64,000 nt of DNA from Neolewinella xylanilytica (GCF_002934605.1 NZ_PTJC01000005.1:744001-808000); one strand, 5' to 3'. Counted from the first letter of the stretch, positions 25,093-34,153 are shown. Translations and numbers: made by a program. The notes: a model not told the origin generated them from the letters alone.

Positions 25093-26337
25093 CTACCGCG
25101 TCCGCAACTGCGTGGCCAGCCGCTCCATTTTGGCGGCAATAAATACCCGCTCCGTCTCGGTGCCGCAGTATCGGTAGGCCGCCCGCAGCGATTCCAGCGC
25201 CGCCGTCGGGTCCGTATCCTCGGTGAGCTCACTCAGGAGGAGGTGGTAGAAATGATTGTCGTGCAGCGGCAGGCCTTCGGCTTCCCGCAGGGCCGCGGCA
25301 TTTCCCCGGACCTTCGCAAGTGCGTAGAGGCGGTTCAACTGCGCGAGCGGCGTTGGATCGACCGTAAGCAAGGCATCGTAGAGCGACAACACGCTCTCCC
25401 ATTTTTCCCGGCTGTCACCTTGTACCGTATGCCAATAGGCGATGCTGGCTTCGAGGTAGTATTTGGAAACTACCTCCCATTGCGAGGCGCGCTGCAGGTA
25501 ATAGAATCCCTTTTCGATCAGGGCGGTATCCCAGCGGGTGGTATCTTGGTCACGGTACAGCACCGGTTCGCCGGCGTCCGAAAGTCTCGCGTCCAGACGG
25601 GAGGAATGAAAGCACATCAGCGATAGCAGGGCGTTGGACGCGTGGGTGTCCGTGGAGGGATTACCCAGCAGCAGGTAGGTGAGCCGTACGGCCTCGAGGC
25701 ATAATTCCTTGCGGACGATCGCGTCGTTCCGCTCGCTGTAGTAGCCTTCGCTGAACAGGAGGTAGAGGGTGCGGAGCACGCTTTCCAGCCGCGGGGCCAG
25801 ACGGGCGTCGGCGGGCACTTCCAGTTGTACGGCGTGGTCCCGCAGTTTTCGTTTTGCCCGGTGCAGGCGCTTGTTGACGGTGTCTTTATTGGTCAGAAAA
25901 GCGGCGGCGATCTCATCGATCCCGAAGCCGCAGAGCACGCGGAGCGCGAGTGCGATCTGCGCCGATTGCGGAACGGACGGATGGCAGACGGTGAACAGCA
26001 TTTGCAGCTGGTGGTCGGTGATGTTGCGGTCGGAGAGGTCGATGTCCGGCTCCGTGACCGTGGATTCGCGGAGCAGCTGCCCGGCGATTTTCTCGCGGAA
26101 CAGGTTTTCCCGCTGTAAGTGGTTGCTGGCCTTGTTCCTGGCCACGGTATACAGCCAGGCGACCGGATTTTCCGGGATCCCCCGGTAGGGCCAGGTTTCC
26201 ATTGCGGTCAGGAAGGTTTCGCTGGCCAGGTCTTCGGCTGCGTCCAGGTGGTCCACCCCGAAGCGCCCGGCCAGTACGGAAACGATCCTGCCGTATTCCC
26301 GGCGGAAGAGATGCGGTATGAGTTCGCGTGGTTCCAT
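25093..26337 (-). CDS. ECF42-type RNA polymerase sigma factor (DUF6596 C-terminal domain)
   Basis: 414 residues. Region 2 at ~10-80 (EDLASETFLTAMETWP, PVAWLYTVARNKASNHLQRE), region 4 at ~110-160 (LRVLCGFGIDEIAAAFLTNKDTVNKRLHRAKRKL), then ~220 residues of helical repeats with YLLFSEGYYS, which is diagnostic for the ECF42 group. These sigma factors are typically paired with a YCII/DGPF-domain protein, as here upstream. The tail replaces an anti-sigma factor. A terminator-like hairpin directly abuts its start codon, so its expression may be limited by termination or attenuation. Confidence 0.93.
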   Translation of the reverse strand: MEPRELIPHLFRREYGRIVSVLAGRFGVDHLDAAEDLASETFLTAMETWPYRGIPENPVAWLYTVARNKASNHLQRENLFREKIAGQLLRESTVTEPDIDLSDRNITDHQLQMLFTVCHPSVPQSAQIALALRVLCGFGIDEIAAAFLTNKDTVNKRLHRAKRKLRDHAVQLEVPADARLAPRLESVLRTLYLLFSEGYYSERNDAIVRKELCLEAVRLTYLLLGNPSTDTHASNALLSLMCFHSSRLDARLSDAGEPVLYRDQDTTRWDTALIEKGFYYLQRASQWEVVSKYYLEASIAYWHTVQGDSREKWESVLSLYDALLTVDPTPLAQLNRLYALAKVRGNAAALREAEGLPLHDNHFYHLLLSELTEDTDPTAALESLRAAYRYCGTETERVFIAAKMERLATQLRTR

Positions 26338-26360
26338 AAAAAAGCCCCGCGGGCGGGGCT
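26338..26360 (-). terminator. Intrinsic terminator directly before the ECF42 start codon
   Basis: On the minus strand AGCCCCG-loop-CGGGGCT is followed by TTTTTT and then immediately ATG. It ends the YCII gene transcript (stop 11 bp upstream) and allows only read-through transcripts to express the sigma factor, unless a promoter lies inside the YCII gene. Confidence 0.8.
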
Positions 26361-26371
26361 GAAAATAGGTC

Positions 26372-26713
26372 TTAGTGCGTAACGATCTCCCGTACTTCGA
26401 CCGTATTGCCGGTGCCCTCCAGGATGGGCGTGCCCTTGGCGAACTCGGCGGCTTCCTCGGCCGATTCCGCCCGGACGATCACGTAACCCCCGAGGGTCTC
26501 CTTGATGTCGCCGTAGGGACCGTTGGTAACGAGCTTGTTGTGGTCGACGACTTTGGCACCGTCGAATAGCAGCCCGGTGCCGCCGACGAATTTGTTCTGC
26601 GCCGCGATGCCGTCCACCCAGGCTTTCTGTTGCTGCATCCACTGCTGCATCTGTTCCGGGGAAACCTGGCCGTTGGCGTTCTCGTGGCGGAAAATGAGGA
26701 TGAATTCTTTCAT
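26372..26713 (-). CDS. YCII/DGPF-domain protein
   Basis: 113 residues, one YCII-like ferredoxin-fold domain: KEFILIFRHEN start, WVDGIAAQNKFVGGTGLLF, VTNGPYGDIKETLGGYVIVRAESAEEAAEF, with the NGPYxDxKE motif of DGPF proteins. The protein is the standard partner of ECF42 sigma factors and may sense a ligand or act enzymatically; no reaction is established. First gene of the two-gene unit. Confidence 0.92.
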   Translation of the reverse strand: MKEFILIFRHENANGQVSPEQMQQWMQQQKAWVDGIAAQNKFVGGTGLLFDGAKVVDHNKLVTNGPYGDIKETLGGYVIVRAESAEEAAEFAKGTPILEGTGNTVEVREIVTH

Positions 26714-27181
26714 GGTATGGTGATTAAGCGGATGATGTAAACGAAGTACACCATGAAAACAATCGGGACGTTACGAATTGGACCTCGATGCTCCGCATTA
26801 TTTCGGAGCCCCGCGATTGTCCATCAAGCCGTACACCGCGGTGACCAGTCCCCCTTTACAATGGGGTTTACCTGGAACTGCTGCTTCGCGGTGGGCTTTC
26901 ATCTCCTGCTCTCCCGGTTCGGCGTTAGCCTTTGGGATCGGGATCCTTAACCCAATCCACGGAGCCGACACGTACTCAAGCGTGGATTCCCGGATCCGAC
27001 GCTTGCGTTGGGCTGCGTTTCGCTTCGCGGCAACGGCGAATTGCTGCCTTGATCTGAACCAGGATAGCCGCGACCAAATTTTCACCGCTGCGCCATAGGC
27101 GATCAGCCAAGCTAAACCGCTTCGTGCAGGGTCTAGCTACGGTTGCACCAGGCATCTGATACCTCGCCGACTACCGTACTG
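26714..27181. other. Anonymous intergenic stretch
   Basis: About 470 bp without a convincing gene. A 95-codon minus-strand frame (26798-27085) has a very basic product with no known similarity and no start signal. Part of the stretch (around 26860-26960) has alternating short words that could be the relic of an inserted element, but I could not name it. Confidence 0.4.
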
Positions 27182-27601
27182 TCAAAGTAGCCCGGGACCG
27201 GCGTGTTGCTTATTGGCGGGTCGGTTGCTCCACATGGCTAGAAACTGCCCGGTAGCCATCTTTCGGGCGGCCTGTTTTGCCTTCGTGGCGAGCGCTCCTT
27301 CGTACGATTCGTCAATGGTTTCAAACCATAGCTGTAGCCACCTTCCAAAGTGCGTCTGGTCGATGGAATAGGCATAATTAGCATCGACACGCTGGTGTTT
27401 TGCCGTTGGATTCCCCTTGAACCTGGCGATCCCAAACAGGTTGGTCTCCCAAAAATCGGTCAGCTTGTCAAGGTGGTCCGGCCATTTTTCCGCGGGGATC
27501 TGGCCGTTGAAAATCGGGCCCAATGTTTCGTCGCTCCTGATCTTGGCGTAAAAGGCGTGCACCAAATCACGGACATCCGTTCTGGTATCAATGGTCTTCA
27601 T
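27182..27601 (-). CDS. Group III truncated haemoglobin
   Basis: 139 residues, the normal size for a 2-on-2 globin of group III. Typical features: VHAFYAKIRSDETLGPIFN, a FWETNLFGIARFKGNP segment, proximal His at about 69 in TAKHQ, second conserved His84 and Trp88 in THFGRWLQLW, and the ETIDESYEG-MATGQFL end. It binds haem and dioxygen or nitric oxide in the cytoplasm; a role in nitrosative or redox stress is usual for the family. No clear partner gene. Confidence 0.93.
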   Translation of the reverse strand: MKTIDTRTDVRDLVHAFYAKIRSDETLGPIFNGQIPAEKWPDHLDKLTDFWETNLFGIARFKGNPTAKHQRVDANYAYSIDQTHFGRWLQLWFETIDESYEGALATKAKQAARKMATGQFLAMWSNRPANKQHAGPGLL

Positions 27602-27854
27602 AGGCTTTACTTCAGGCGTTTTCGGCCACTTTTTCTACCCGTTCGGCAGCGTATCGTTTGGAAAGGGTTAGCCGAAGTTATCGGTTGCATTTTATGGCGG
27701 TTCTGAACTTGGGTAGCCACTATTCCCATAGGTGTTCGGTCAAGTTACGCCATCGGGGTAGTTGCCCAATGCGCAATGTCGCTCCCGGACCGGTCCGACG
27801 AGCCAATACCCGATCAACCGTCCGTCGTACTCACTTCGGAAGCAGGTACGTACA

Positions 27855-28022
27855 TCAGCGCCGACGTACCAAGAGCACCTTATCGGCGCAGGCGGTGTAG
27901 CGGTCGAGCTCCGCGGCTACCCACGTGGCCCAGGTGGCTTGCTTGGTGGAGTCCTGGTATACCTCGGCGTCATAATCGTCCTGCTTAAGCTGGTTGGCGT
28001 AGGAGTGCCGGGAAGGGAAAGT
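27855..28022 (-). pseudogene. Coding-like remnant, C-terminal fragment of an unknown protein
   Basis: In one minus-strand frame, between stops, about 55 codons read like a genuine protein C-terminus (QLKQDDYDAEVYQDSTK, TWVAAELDRYTACADK, stop). No start codon or upstream continuation exists because a TGA precedes it. The rest of the 27602-28084 interval shows nothing else. I read it as a leftover gene end; the family is not recognised. Confidence 0.35.
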
Positions 28023-28084
28023 TGCTCATCGTCCTTGGTTTTAGGTGTGACCGCGAATTGGCCCAAGCGCAGGGTGGTCGAATA

Positions 28085-28912
28085 TCAAAGGTCGAACTGC
28101 CAACAGTTACTCGCGCCCACCAGGCCCAATCCTTCCTCCATGTTATTAGCCACCGTGGTCGGCTCGGCGAACGGATTATCGTTATTGCTCTGTAGGGTTT
28201 CACGCGTTTGTAGGTAGTTATACGTAGCTGGGGTGGTCTGGCAGACGTTGGCGGTTCTTTCATATCCGCCGCCGGAAGGAGAACTTAAATTGTCGCTGGT
28301 TATCTCGGGGCCCAGGGCATCACGGCCGTGGATGTAATCGACAGTGTAACGCTGTAGTTCACCTCCGTAACCTTGTTGGGGTACTTGATCGACGAACAGG
28401 TGATAGTAATCCTGTTCCCCAACTTGGTTAGGCCAGGTAGCGGAGGTGCGCTGCTCCTGATCGCCGTCTATAGTGTCCAAGACAATCGATTCTAGCGGAA
28501 TAGCCAGCTCCGGTATAGTGGTCCGACCCCGCGCCGTAAGCCCATCCCACTCCGCGATCACTTCGTAGGTCTGGCCGGCTTCCAGTTGGGCCTCCGACTG
28601 CCGCAGTACATAGGTCCAATTCCATCCCGATGGGTTAAATGTAAACGGGAGGTTACCAGCCGGGCCGACCAAGGTCACCCGTGCATCTTGCACTAGCCCG
28701 TTAGAAGGATAATCCGGCGGTGGAGTGCCGACGGCCGGAGCGGTTACGAAGACGTCGGCCCGGATCAGCGAGTCCTGCGGAGATAAGAGGCAGTTGAGTA
28801 CCAGCTGCCGCTCGTAGGGTAGGGCGTCCAGTTCGATCTCCCGTTCGAAGAAGCCGACACAACCGCCCGCGAGGAGGACATACACGGAGAGCGTGAAAAG
28901 TAGGAAACGCAT
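28085..28912 (-). CDS. DUF4249-family lipoprotein
   Basis: 275 residues. Lipobox VLLAGGC (Cys18), then a family-typical start: LPYERQLVLNCLLSPQDSLIRADVFVTAP and ARVTLVGPAG. The end VANNMEEGLGLVGASN corresponds to the conserved SNIEGGLGIFG-like C-terminus. DUF4249 proteins are nearly always encoded next to a TonB-dependent receptor, as here, and probably form its surface-exposed partner as SusD does for SusC. The gene starts 3 bp after the receptor stop. The substrate is unknown. Confidence 0.85.
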   Translation of the reverse strand: MRFLLFTLSVYVLLAGGCVGFFEREIELDALPYERQLVLNCLLSPQDSLIRADVFVTAPAVGTPPPDYPSNGLVQDARVTLVGPAGNLPFTFNPSGWNWTYVLRQSEAQLEAGQTYEVIAEWDGLTARGRTTIPELAIPLESIVLDTIDGDQEQRTSATWPNQVGEQDYYHLFVDQVPQQGYGGELQRYTVDYIHGRDALGPEITSDNLSSPSGGGYERTANVCQTTPATYNYLQTRETLQSNNDNPFAEPTTVANNMEEGLGLVGASNCWQFDL

Positions 28913-28915
28913 GGA

Positions 28916-31225
28916 TTAAAATTCGAAGTTATAGGAAATGCTGGGTACCACGGGAAAGAGGGCGCGCTGGACCAAGCGCCGGCCGCTGCTCCGGAAGCCG
29001 CGTTCCGTAGTGACGTAGAAGGGATTGGCCCGGCTGTAAGCATTGTACAATCCAAGCTCCCACACGGCCTTCCCCCATTTCGGGGACCGTCGCCACCTCA
29101 GGGCTACGTCGAGGCGGTGTACGGCCGTCATGCGGTAGTTATTGCGCTCCTCGTAGTCCGCTAGTCTGCCCCCCGTATTGCTAAATCCAGGTAGGGCGTT
29201 GTAGCCGTACTCGCTGATGGGCACCGATGTCGGTACCCCGCTACCGTACGTCCAGTTGGCGGAGATCAGCAAGTTGGGCCGCAGGTCGTAGCGGGCGGTC
29301 AGCGTCAGGTCGTGGCGGCGGTCCTGGGCGGCGGGGTAGTAATCGTCGTCGTTGACCCCGTCGAGTTGCTCATCGACCCGGGACAGGGTATAGGCCAGCG
29401 AGGCCCGCAGGCGGCTACCGGTATACGTTCCGCCTAATTCGAATCCGCCGGCCCGGGCGTGGCCGGAGGTCAGGTTATCGACGACGTCGATACGGTTGGT
29501 CTGGCCAGGCTCGTTAAGGGCATCCAGCAGGAAGAAACTGGCCCCGTTCGTATACCCGATGATGTCGTTGAATAGCCGGTAGAATACCGCGCCCGTCACC
29601 GACCAGGCTTCGGCGTCCGGGCTCCAGGCGGCACCCACCGAGAAAAGCTGGCCGGACTGGGGGCGGACGTCCTCCGAGGCCGGCACCCAGAGGCTGGTCG
29701 GCAGGGTAGGGCCGGAATTCGAGAGCAGGTGCAGGTACTGGCGCGTGTAGGCATAGCCGGCGGTGGCGGTCCAGGCGTCGTCGAGTCGGTACGTCAGGTT
29801 AAGGCGGGGTTCGGCGGCGGCGTAGCTCCGGCCGGACCGGGGCGTAAAGCGGGTGAAGCGGAGTCCGTAGTTAGCCGTCAGCCGGGGCGAAACGGTGAAC
29901 TCGTCCTCGAGGTAGGCGGTCAGTTCCAGGGCGCGTACCGTATCGGCCCCGTCGGCCCGGCCACCCTCCATGTCCGTGACCTCGGCACTGGTGATCAGCG
30001 TGAAGTCGTGGTCGGTAGCGGAGGCGCCGGCGCGCAGGGTGTGGCGGTTCGACAGGAAGTAGTCTAGATCGGCCTGTAGTCCCAGATCCCGGATGCCGCT
30101 GCGGTAGGTAACCCGGTAGAGCCGGTCGCGGGTAACTTCCTCGTTCTCGACGGTAAAATCGAAGGCAGTACGGATGCCCGTCACGTTCAGGAACGCCCGC
30201 TCCCCGAGTTGCCGGTTGTAGCGGACCGTCAGGGTGCGGTTCCCCCAGTCGAAGCCGTCGGTCTGCTCCGCACCGCCGTATTCGTCCTGGAAGGAGAAGC
30301 GGTCCTGCCCCAGGTAGCCGCTGACGAACACTTGCTGGCGGTCGTCGAGGTGGTAGTTGACCTTGAAATTACCATCGTAGAAGTAGAGCTTGTCTTTCTC
30401 GCCGCTCAGGGCAGTGTAGAGTAGATCGAGGTAGGTCCGGCGGCCGGAGAGCAGCACGCTGACCTTCTCGCTCTTACCGATGGGCCCCTCCAGCGTGAGG
30501 CGGGAGGAGAGCAGGCCGATGCCGCCCCGGCCGTGCCATTCCTTGCGGTTGCCTTCCTTCATCCGCAGGTCGACCACGGAGGACACGCGACCGCCGAAGC
30601 GGGCCGGGTACTGCCCCTTGTAGAGGGTCACTCCCTGTAGGGCGTCCGAATTGAAGACCGAGAGAAAGCCGAACAGGTGGAAGGCGTTGTAAACGGGCGC
30701 GCCGTCCAAAAGAATCAAATTCTGCCCGGGCGTTCCTCCGCGCACGAACAGGCCACCGAATCCTTCCCGGGGGTTGGCAACGCCCGGGAGGAGCTGTAAT
30801 GCTTTGAAAACGTCCTTTTCGCCCAGCAGCACCGGGTTGACGGCCACGGCCCGGGGATCCAGCTGGTGCACCCCGGCGCTGGCGCGTGCGGCCGCGTCGT
30901 TGCGTGCGGTGACTTCCACGGTGGTGAGTTGCTCGCCGGCCGGTTGCAGGGCGATGTCCAACCGGTCCGGATCACCGCCGATCCTTACCGTATCGCTGCG
31001 GTAGCCCAGGTAGCTGAAGACGACGCGGCGGCTGTCCGCGGGTAGGGTGAGACTGTAGAAGCCGTAGCCGTTCGTCTGTACGCCGGTGGTGGTTGTCGGT
31101 AGGTAGACGTTGACCCCGGCGAGTTGCTCGCCGGAGGTGGCATCGGTGACCGTACCGCTGAGGGTAACGGAGGTCTGGGCCGCCAGGGGTAGGGTGGCGA
31201 GGAGAAACAAGATGGTGCGGAGCAT
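28916..31225 (-). CDS. TonB-dependent outer-membrane receptor with carboxypeptidase-like N-terminal domain
   Basis: 769 residues. Signal peptide 1-17 (TLPLAAQ), carboxypeptidase-D regulatory-like domain ~20-105 (LSGTVTDATSGEQLAGVNVYLP, YGFYSLTLP), plug domain ~120-225 (LGEKDVFKALQLLPGVANP, LFVRGGTPGQNLILLDGAPVYNAFHLFGF), then a beta-barrel ending in VPSISYNFEF. It lacks the SusC signature and belongs to the receptors that pair with DUF4249. A likely siderophore or small-nutrient transporter. Paralogue of the receptor at 61221-63707. Confidence 0.93.
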   Translation of the reverse strand: MLRTILFLLATLPLAAQTSVTLSGTVTDATSGEQLAGVNVYLPTTTTGVQTNGYGFYSLTLPADSRRVVFSYLGYRSDTVRIGGDPDRLDIALQPAGEQLTTVEVTARNDAAARASAGVHQLDPRAVAVNPVLLGEKDVFKALQLLPGVANPREGFGGLFVRGGTPGQNLILLDGAPVYNAFHLFGFLSVFNSDALQGVTLYKGQYPARFGGRVSSVVDLRMKEGNRKEWHGRGGIGLLSSRLTLEGPIGKSEKVSVLLSGRRTYLDLLYTALSGEKDKLYFYDGNFKVNYHLDDRQQVFVSGYLGQDRFSFQDEYGGAEQTDGFDWGNRTLTVRYNRQLGERAFLNVTGIRTAFDFTVENEEVTRDRLYRVTYRSGIRDLGLQADLDYFLSNRHTLRAGASATDHDFTLITSAEVTDMEGGRADGADTVRALELTAYLEDEFTVSPRLTANYGLRFTRFTPRSGRSYAAAEPRLNLTYRLDDAWTATAGYAYTRQYLHLLSNSGPTLPTSLWVPASEDVRPQSGQLFSVGAAWSPDAEAWSVTGAVFYRLFNDIIGYTNGASFFLLDALNEPGQTNRIDVVDNLTSGHARAGGFELGGTYTGSRLRASLAYTLSRVDEQLDGVNDDDYYPAAQDRRHDLTLTARYDLRPNLLISANWTYGSGVPTSVPISEYGYNALPGFSNTGGRLADYEERNNYRMTAVHRLDVALRWRRSPKWGKAVWELGLYNAYSRANPFYVTTERGFRSSGRRLVQRALFPVVPSISYNFEF

Positions 31226-31249
31226 GGCGGGATGTAGTGGGTGACCGCC

Positions 31250-31723
31250 TTAGCGCTTAACTGCCGTGATGGATATGTCGCAGAGGTCATAGCCCTGCAT
31301 GGAGTCCCACATCCATTTGTAATCCTCAAGGTGCAGTCTTAGTTCTCCCTTATTTAACTCAAAATCAAAGACATTATCTAAGACTCGGCTCAGGTCAGCA
31401 TCGGAGCTCCAGGTCTCCGCATCCCCCCGGTTAAATCCAATTACTTCCATACCACTGGCCGGGTCGTGGCTATAGTTATATCGGTAATTGTAAACGGTGC
31501 TGTCGGAGTCGACGACGGTCATCGTACACCGGGTATCGCGCGGGGCACATTCACCGAACTGGAAGGTCGGTGAGGCGGTGAAGAGTACGCTATCGGTGCC
31601 GGACACGGTGACGACAAATTCAACCGTCTCAAAAGTGCCCTCGATCCGGTTGAGGGTTTGTCGCTGCTTGGAACAGGAGGCAACGAGCAGTAAAAGTAAA
31701 ATAGGGTATAGGATTGTACGCAT
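31250..31723 (-). CDS. Small lipoprotein, hypothetical
   Basis: 157 residues, lipobox LLLLVASC (Cys17). The mature part resembles lipocalin-like Bacteroidota lipoproteins: NRIEGTFETVEFVV at the start and a C-terminal strand DLCDISITAVKR. It lies 24 bp upstream of the TonB receptor gene in the same direction and may be part of that operon. Confidence 0.72.
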   Translation of the reverse strand: MRTILYPILLLLLVASCSKQRQTLNRIEGTFETVEFVVTVSGTDSVLFTASPTFQFGECAPRDTRCTMTVVDSDSTVYNYRYNYSHDPASGMEVIGFNRGDAETWSSDADLSRVLDNVFDFELNKGELRLHLEDYKWMWDSMQGYDLCDISITAVKR

Positions 31724-32149
31724 TGGTTTGGGGGTTTAGGTGTTTACGGTGCAGGAATTTAGGGCGGCTTATTGGCACCGTACTCCTATTTAAGAGAACT
31801 TTAGGTAATTAAAAGATTGTTTGAACGTCTTATTCCGGGAGATATAGTTGGCCTTTTCGGTCCTTCCTTTTGCGATGGACGCGGGAGATTTGGTCGTTAC
31901 AGGCACTCTTTCTTTGCCCGCGAACGGCGTACTATCCGTCATGCCTAATTCCAGCCCGAAGGGTTGCCGAAGTATCTGTTATCCACAAAATTTATCAGAT
32001 ATGCGACTGCCCGCAGCGTCCGCAACCGGAATACTATGTACCTGCTTCCGCCTGAATTTGGCTGGCGCAAAGCCTGGATACGAAGTGCCGCGGTGGTCGA
32101 TGGTCATTGATCCACGCTACCGCTGCAAAGCGTCCCCTGCCGGTAACGC
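31724..32149. other. Intergenic stretch before the truncated phosphatase copy
   Basis: No convincing gene. A plus-strand frame crosses it into the pseudogene but has no protein-like product. AT-rich from about 31790 to 31830. Homology to the second phosphatase copy begins near 32108. Confidence 0.45.
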
Positions 32150-32488
32150 TCAAAGGATATGCTTCGCACAGTTATACAGGGCGCAATCCCAATCCCCCTT
32201 CGAATACAGGAGGGTAGTGAGGGACGCATTACGCAAACGTTCTTTGGTGTCTACGTGGGGAATCAGGCGTTGCAGCGTCAAACGAACCAGTGCCCCGTGG
32301 CTGACCACCAATACGTTGGCGCCGTCATGGGTATCCAGCAGGTAGGAAACAAAGGATAGTCCGCGATCGACGATGGAGGCGCTGCTTTCGATGTTTAGGG
32401 GCAGGGATTTCCAGTCATTCCCCCAACGGGCGGTCCGTTCTTCCCGGGTGGTTCCTTCCACGTCGCCGCAGTGCATTTCCGGTAAGCT
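32150..32488 (-). pseudogene. 5'-truncated histidine phosphatase copy
   Basis: The product from MHCGDVEGTTREER to the end aligns with residues ~83-190 of the intact gene at 35731-36303, with about 80% identity by eye. The first ~82 residues, including the catalytic RHG motif, are missing; homology breaks off near 32488, where unrelated sequence begins. Homologous downstream DNA continues to about 32108, so the copy arose by a segmental duplication. Without RHG it cannot be an active phosphatase. Confidence 0.85.
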
Positions 32489-32712
32489 AGTACCCTTCGA
32501 ATTTGGAAAATAGAGAAATTGAACAATAGTAATGTGCGGGATAGGCGATTAAAATACAGCCCATCAGGAAAGCTTGTTGTCACCCTCTATGTACAGAGGC
32601 GGAAGTGTTCACGATGGGCGGCAATAAAATCTTTCTAGCACATATGATAAATAATATATCGCGTTGTTCCCAGGATTTTAGGATAAAAAGATAAGTACTC
32701 CCTTCTACAGCG

Positions 32713-32720
32713 TATATTTG
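32713..32720 (+). promoter_or_regulatory. Promoter -7 box of the AT-rich lipoprotein cluster
   Basis: TATATTTG is a perfect TAnnTTTG -7 element, 47 bp before the lipoprotein start codon. A -33 element at normal spacing is not obvious. Confidence 0.5.
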
Positions 32721-32767
32721 GCATACACCTCAGGCTATTTATTGATTAGCCGCTAAACCCATCCCTT

Positions 32768-33355
32768 ATGAATAGTAACCTACTCAGGCTTACTCGACTC
32801 GCCGTGCCCATGGCACTCGTTTTGCTCATCGTAACTGCTTGTGAGCAGGATCGGCCGCTTACACTCCAGACAGATAATGAAGTATTATCTTACAGTGGCC
32901 CCACCCCGACAACGACCCTCACAGGACAATTCGTCGAACAACTGGCAGATGCTATGCAATATGCGGAAGTACGGTCGTTTGTCAAAGAAAAAGTGATGCT
33001 CCAGTTTGATGGGGATTACGATTTCCTGCTTGCGTTTGAAAAAGATTCTGAGATCAGCATTGCCGACCGAGATGATATTCGGGTCTTTGGAGATCTTTTC
33101 TCCTACAACAATGATAAAGACCTTGACCCGAAATCTGGGTCATCTGCCTTCATTGATGATCTTTTGGAAGAAAATCCGTTGCTTCAGGTGCATGTACCAG
33201 AACTATGGGAAGGTTCCACGGTAAATTGGGATGAAATTGCCCATACCCCGAATATTGCCAACCTTCAATTGGTAGAAATTGATAAGGGTGACTTGCCTAC
33301 ATACCTTACCGCTGCAAAAAAAATGGACAACCATTTCCGGGACCGAAGCGCCTGA
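32768..33355 (+). CDS. Lipoprotein, N-terminal part of a frameshifted gene
   Basis: 195 residues. Lipobox LIVTAC (Cys25). After an extended linker comes FVEQLADAMQYAEVRSFVKEKVMLQFDGDYDFLLA, a family-typical helix of Bacteroidota lipoproteins whose longer members continue with a segment of the type EEVTMVVSINER. Here that segment lies in another frame. The product after the A8 run (MDNHFRDRSA) looks like out-of-frame tail. I therefore think the true protein continues into the next ORF. Codon use and GC are lower than in the neighbours, suggesting acquisition. Confidence 0.75.
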   Translation: MNSNLLRLTRLAVPMALVLLIVTACEQDRPLTLQTDNEVLSYSGPTPTTTLTGQFVEQLADAMQYAEVRSFVKEKVMLQFDGDYDFLLAFEKDSEISIADRDDIRVFGDLFSYNNDKDLDPKSGSSAFIDDLLEENPLLQVHVPELWEGSTVNWDEIAHTPNIANLQLVEIDKGDLPTYLTAAKKMDNHFRDRSA

Positions 33356-34145
33356 AGAAGTCACCATGGTAGTCTCGATAAACGAGAGAATCGTTTATTC
33401 GAAGGGACCATATCAATATGATTCAAAAAGGGGTTCTGGAGTAATTCCAAAAGCCTGTCCTTTAGAACCGGTGAATTCGAATGGCGATGACTATTATTAC
33501 GATAGCCGTGATCTTGATAACTTTGACAACTGCTATGTAGGCGGTAATCCTCCCCCTCCGAGTGGTGGCGGATCAACCCCTAAGCCCAGTTCCACAAGCA
33601 AAAGTTTCCCCTGTGGCGATTCGGATCGTGCGAGCAACAATAATCGAGATCGAGTGTCGTTCCGCCGCTTCAAAAACATTGACAGATGGCGTGATGCAAA
33701 TGAATGGTTCGATGGTGAGCACGAGATGCAGGTAAGTATTTCATTTCGCAATTCCGGTGGAGGGCCAACCACGCTTAAAAAGACATGGTTCGGGAGTTCT
33801 GATGATTTGCGCAGTTGCAACTGGCTTACATGTGATGTAGATAATTTCAACGGTGAATTTCAGGAAGTGATAACTTGGCTACCGGATGCTGCGGGTAATA
33901 TGATGAAGTATAGTTGGTTAGAAGTCGATAGTGGAACTCCAATCACACTCAGTTTCAAGCTTTCACCTAAAGTGAAATTTGCGAATATAGCAGAAGTACA
34001 AGCTTTTGAGGTCGGCTTTTCGATTACGATCTCAAATAAGTCAGACGACCTGGGAGAACACATCGTCGAATATTGCAACAGTACAAATCCTCGCAGTGAG
34101 TATGACACAGGCTGGGTTATTTTTCACGTAGATCAGCAACCTTAA
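33279..34145 (+). CDS. C-terminal part of the frameshifted lipoprotein gene
   Basis: 288 residues if read from ATG 33279; ATG 33366 is another start. The first ~25 residues overlap the previous gene out of frame. From about SGTEAPEEVTMVVSINER it reads like a normal secreted domain: a Gly/Pro/Ser-rich linker (GGNPPPPSGGGSTPKPSS), then a beta-rich C-terminal domain with several Cys and a final DTGWVIFHVDQ strand. It has no signal peptide of its own, so it makes sense only joined to the upstream lipoprotein, which requires removal of one A from the A8 run at 33316-33323. An 8-bp gap separates it from the next gene. Confidence 0.65.
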   Translation: MIRVTCLHTLPLQKKWTTISGTEAPEEVTMVVSINERIVYSKGPYQYDSKRGSGVIPKACPLEPVNSNGDDYYYDSRDLDNFDNCYVGGNPPPPSGGGSTPKPSSTSKSFPCGDSDRASNNNRDRVSFRRFKNIDRWRDANEWFDGEHEMQVSISFRNSGGGPTTLKKTWFGSSDDLRSCNWLTCDVDNFNGEFQEVITWLPDAAGNMMKYSWLEVDSGTPITLSFKLSPKVKFANIAEVQAFEVGFSITISNKSDDLGEHIVEYCNSTNPRSEYDTGWVIFHVDQQP

Positions 34146-34153
34146 TCCCCGTA

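Noticed and set aside
25093-26337. Anti-sigma factor search near ECF42
   Set aside because: None is expected for this group; the C-terminal helical domain is part of the same protein.
31848-32345. 165-residue plus-strand ORF across the truncated phosphatase
   Set aside because: It is antisense to the pseudogene, without domain or start signal.
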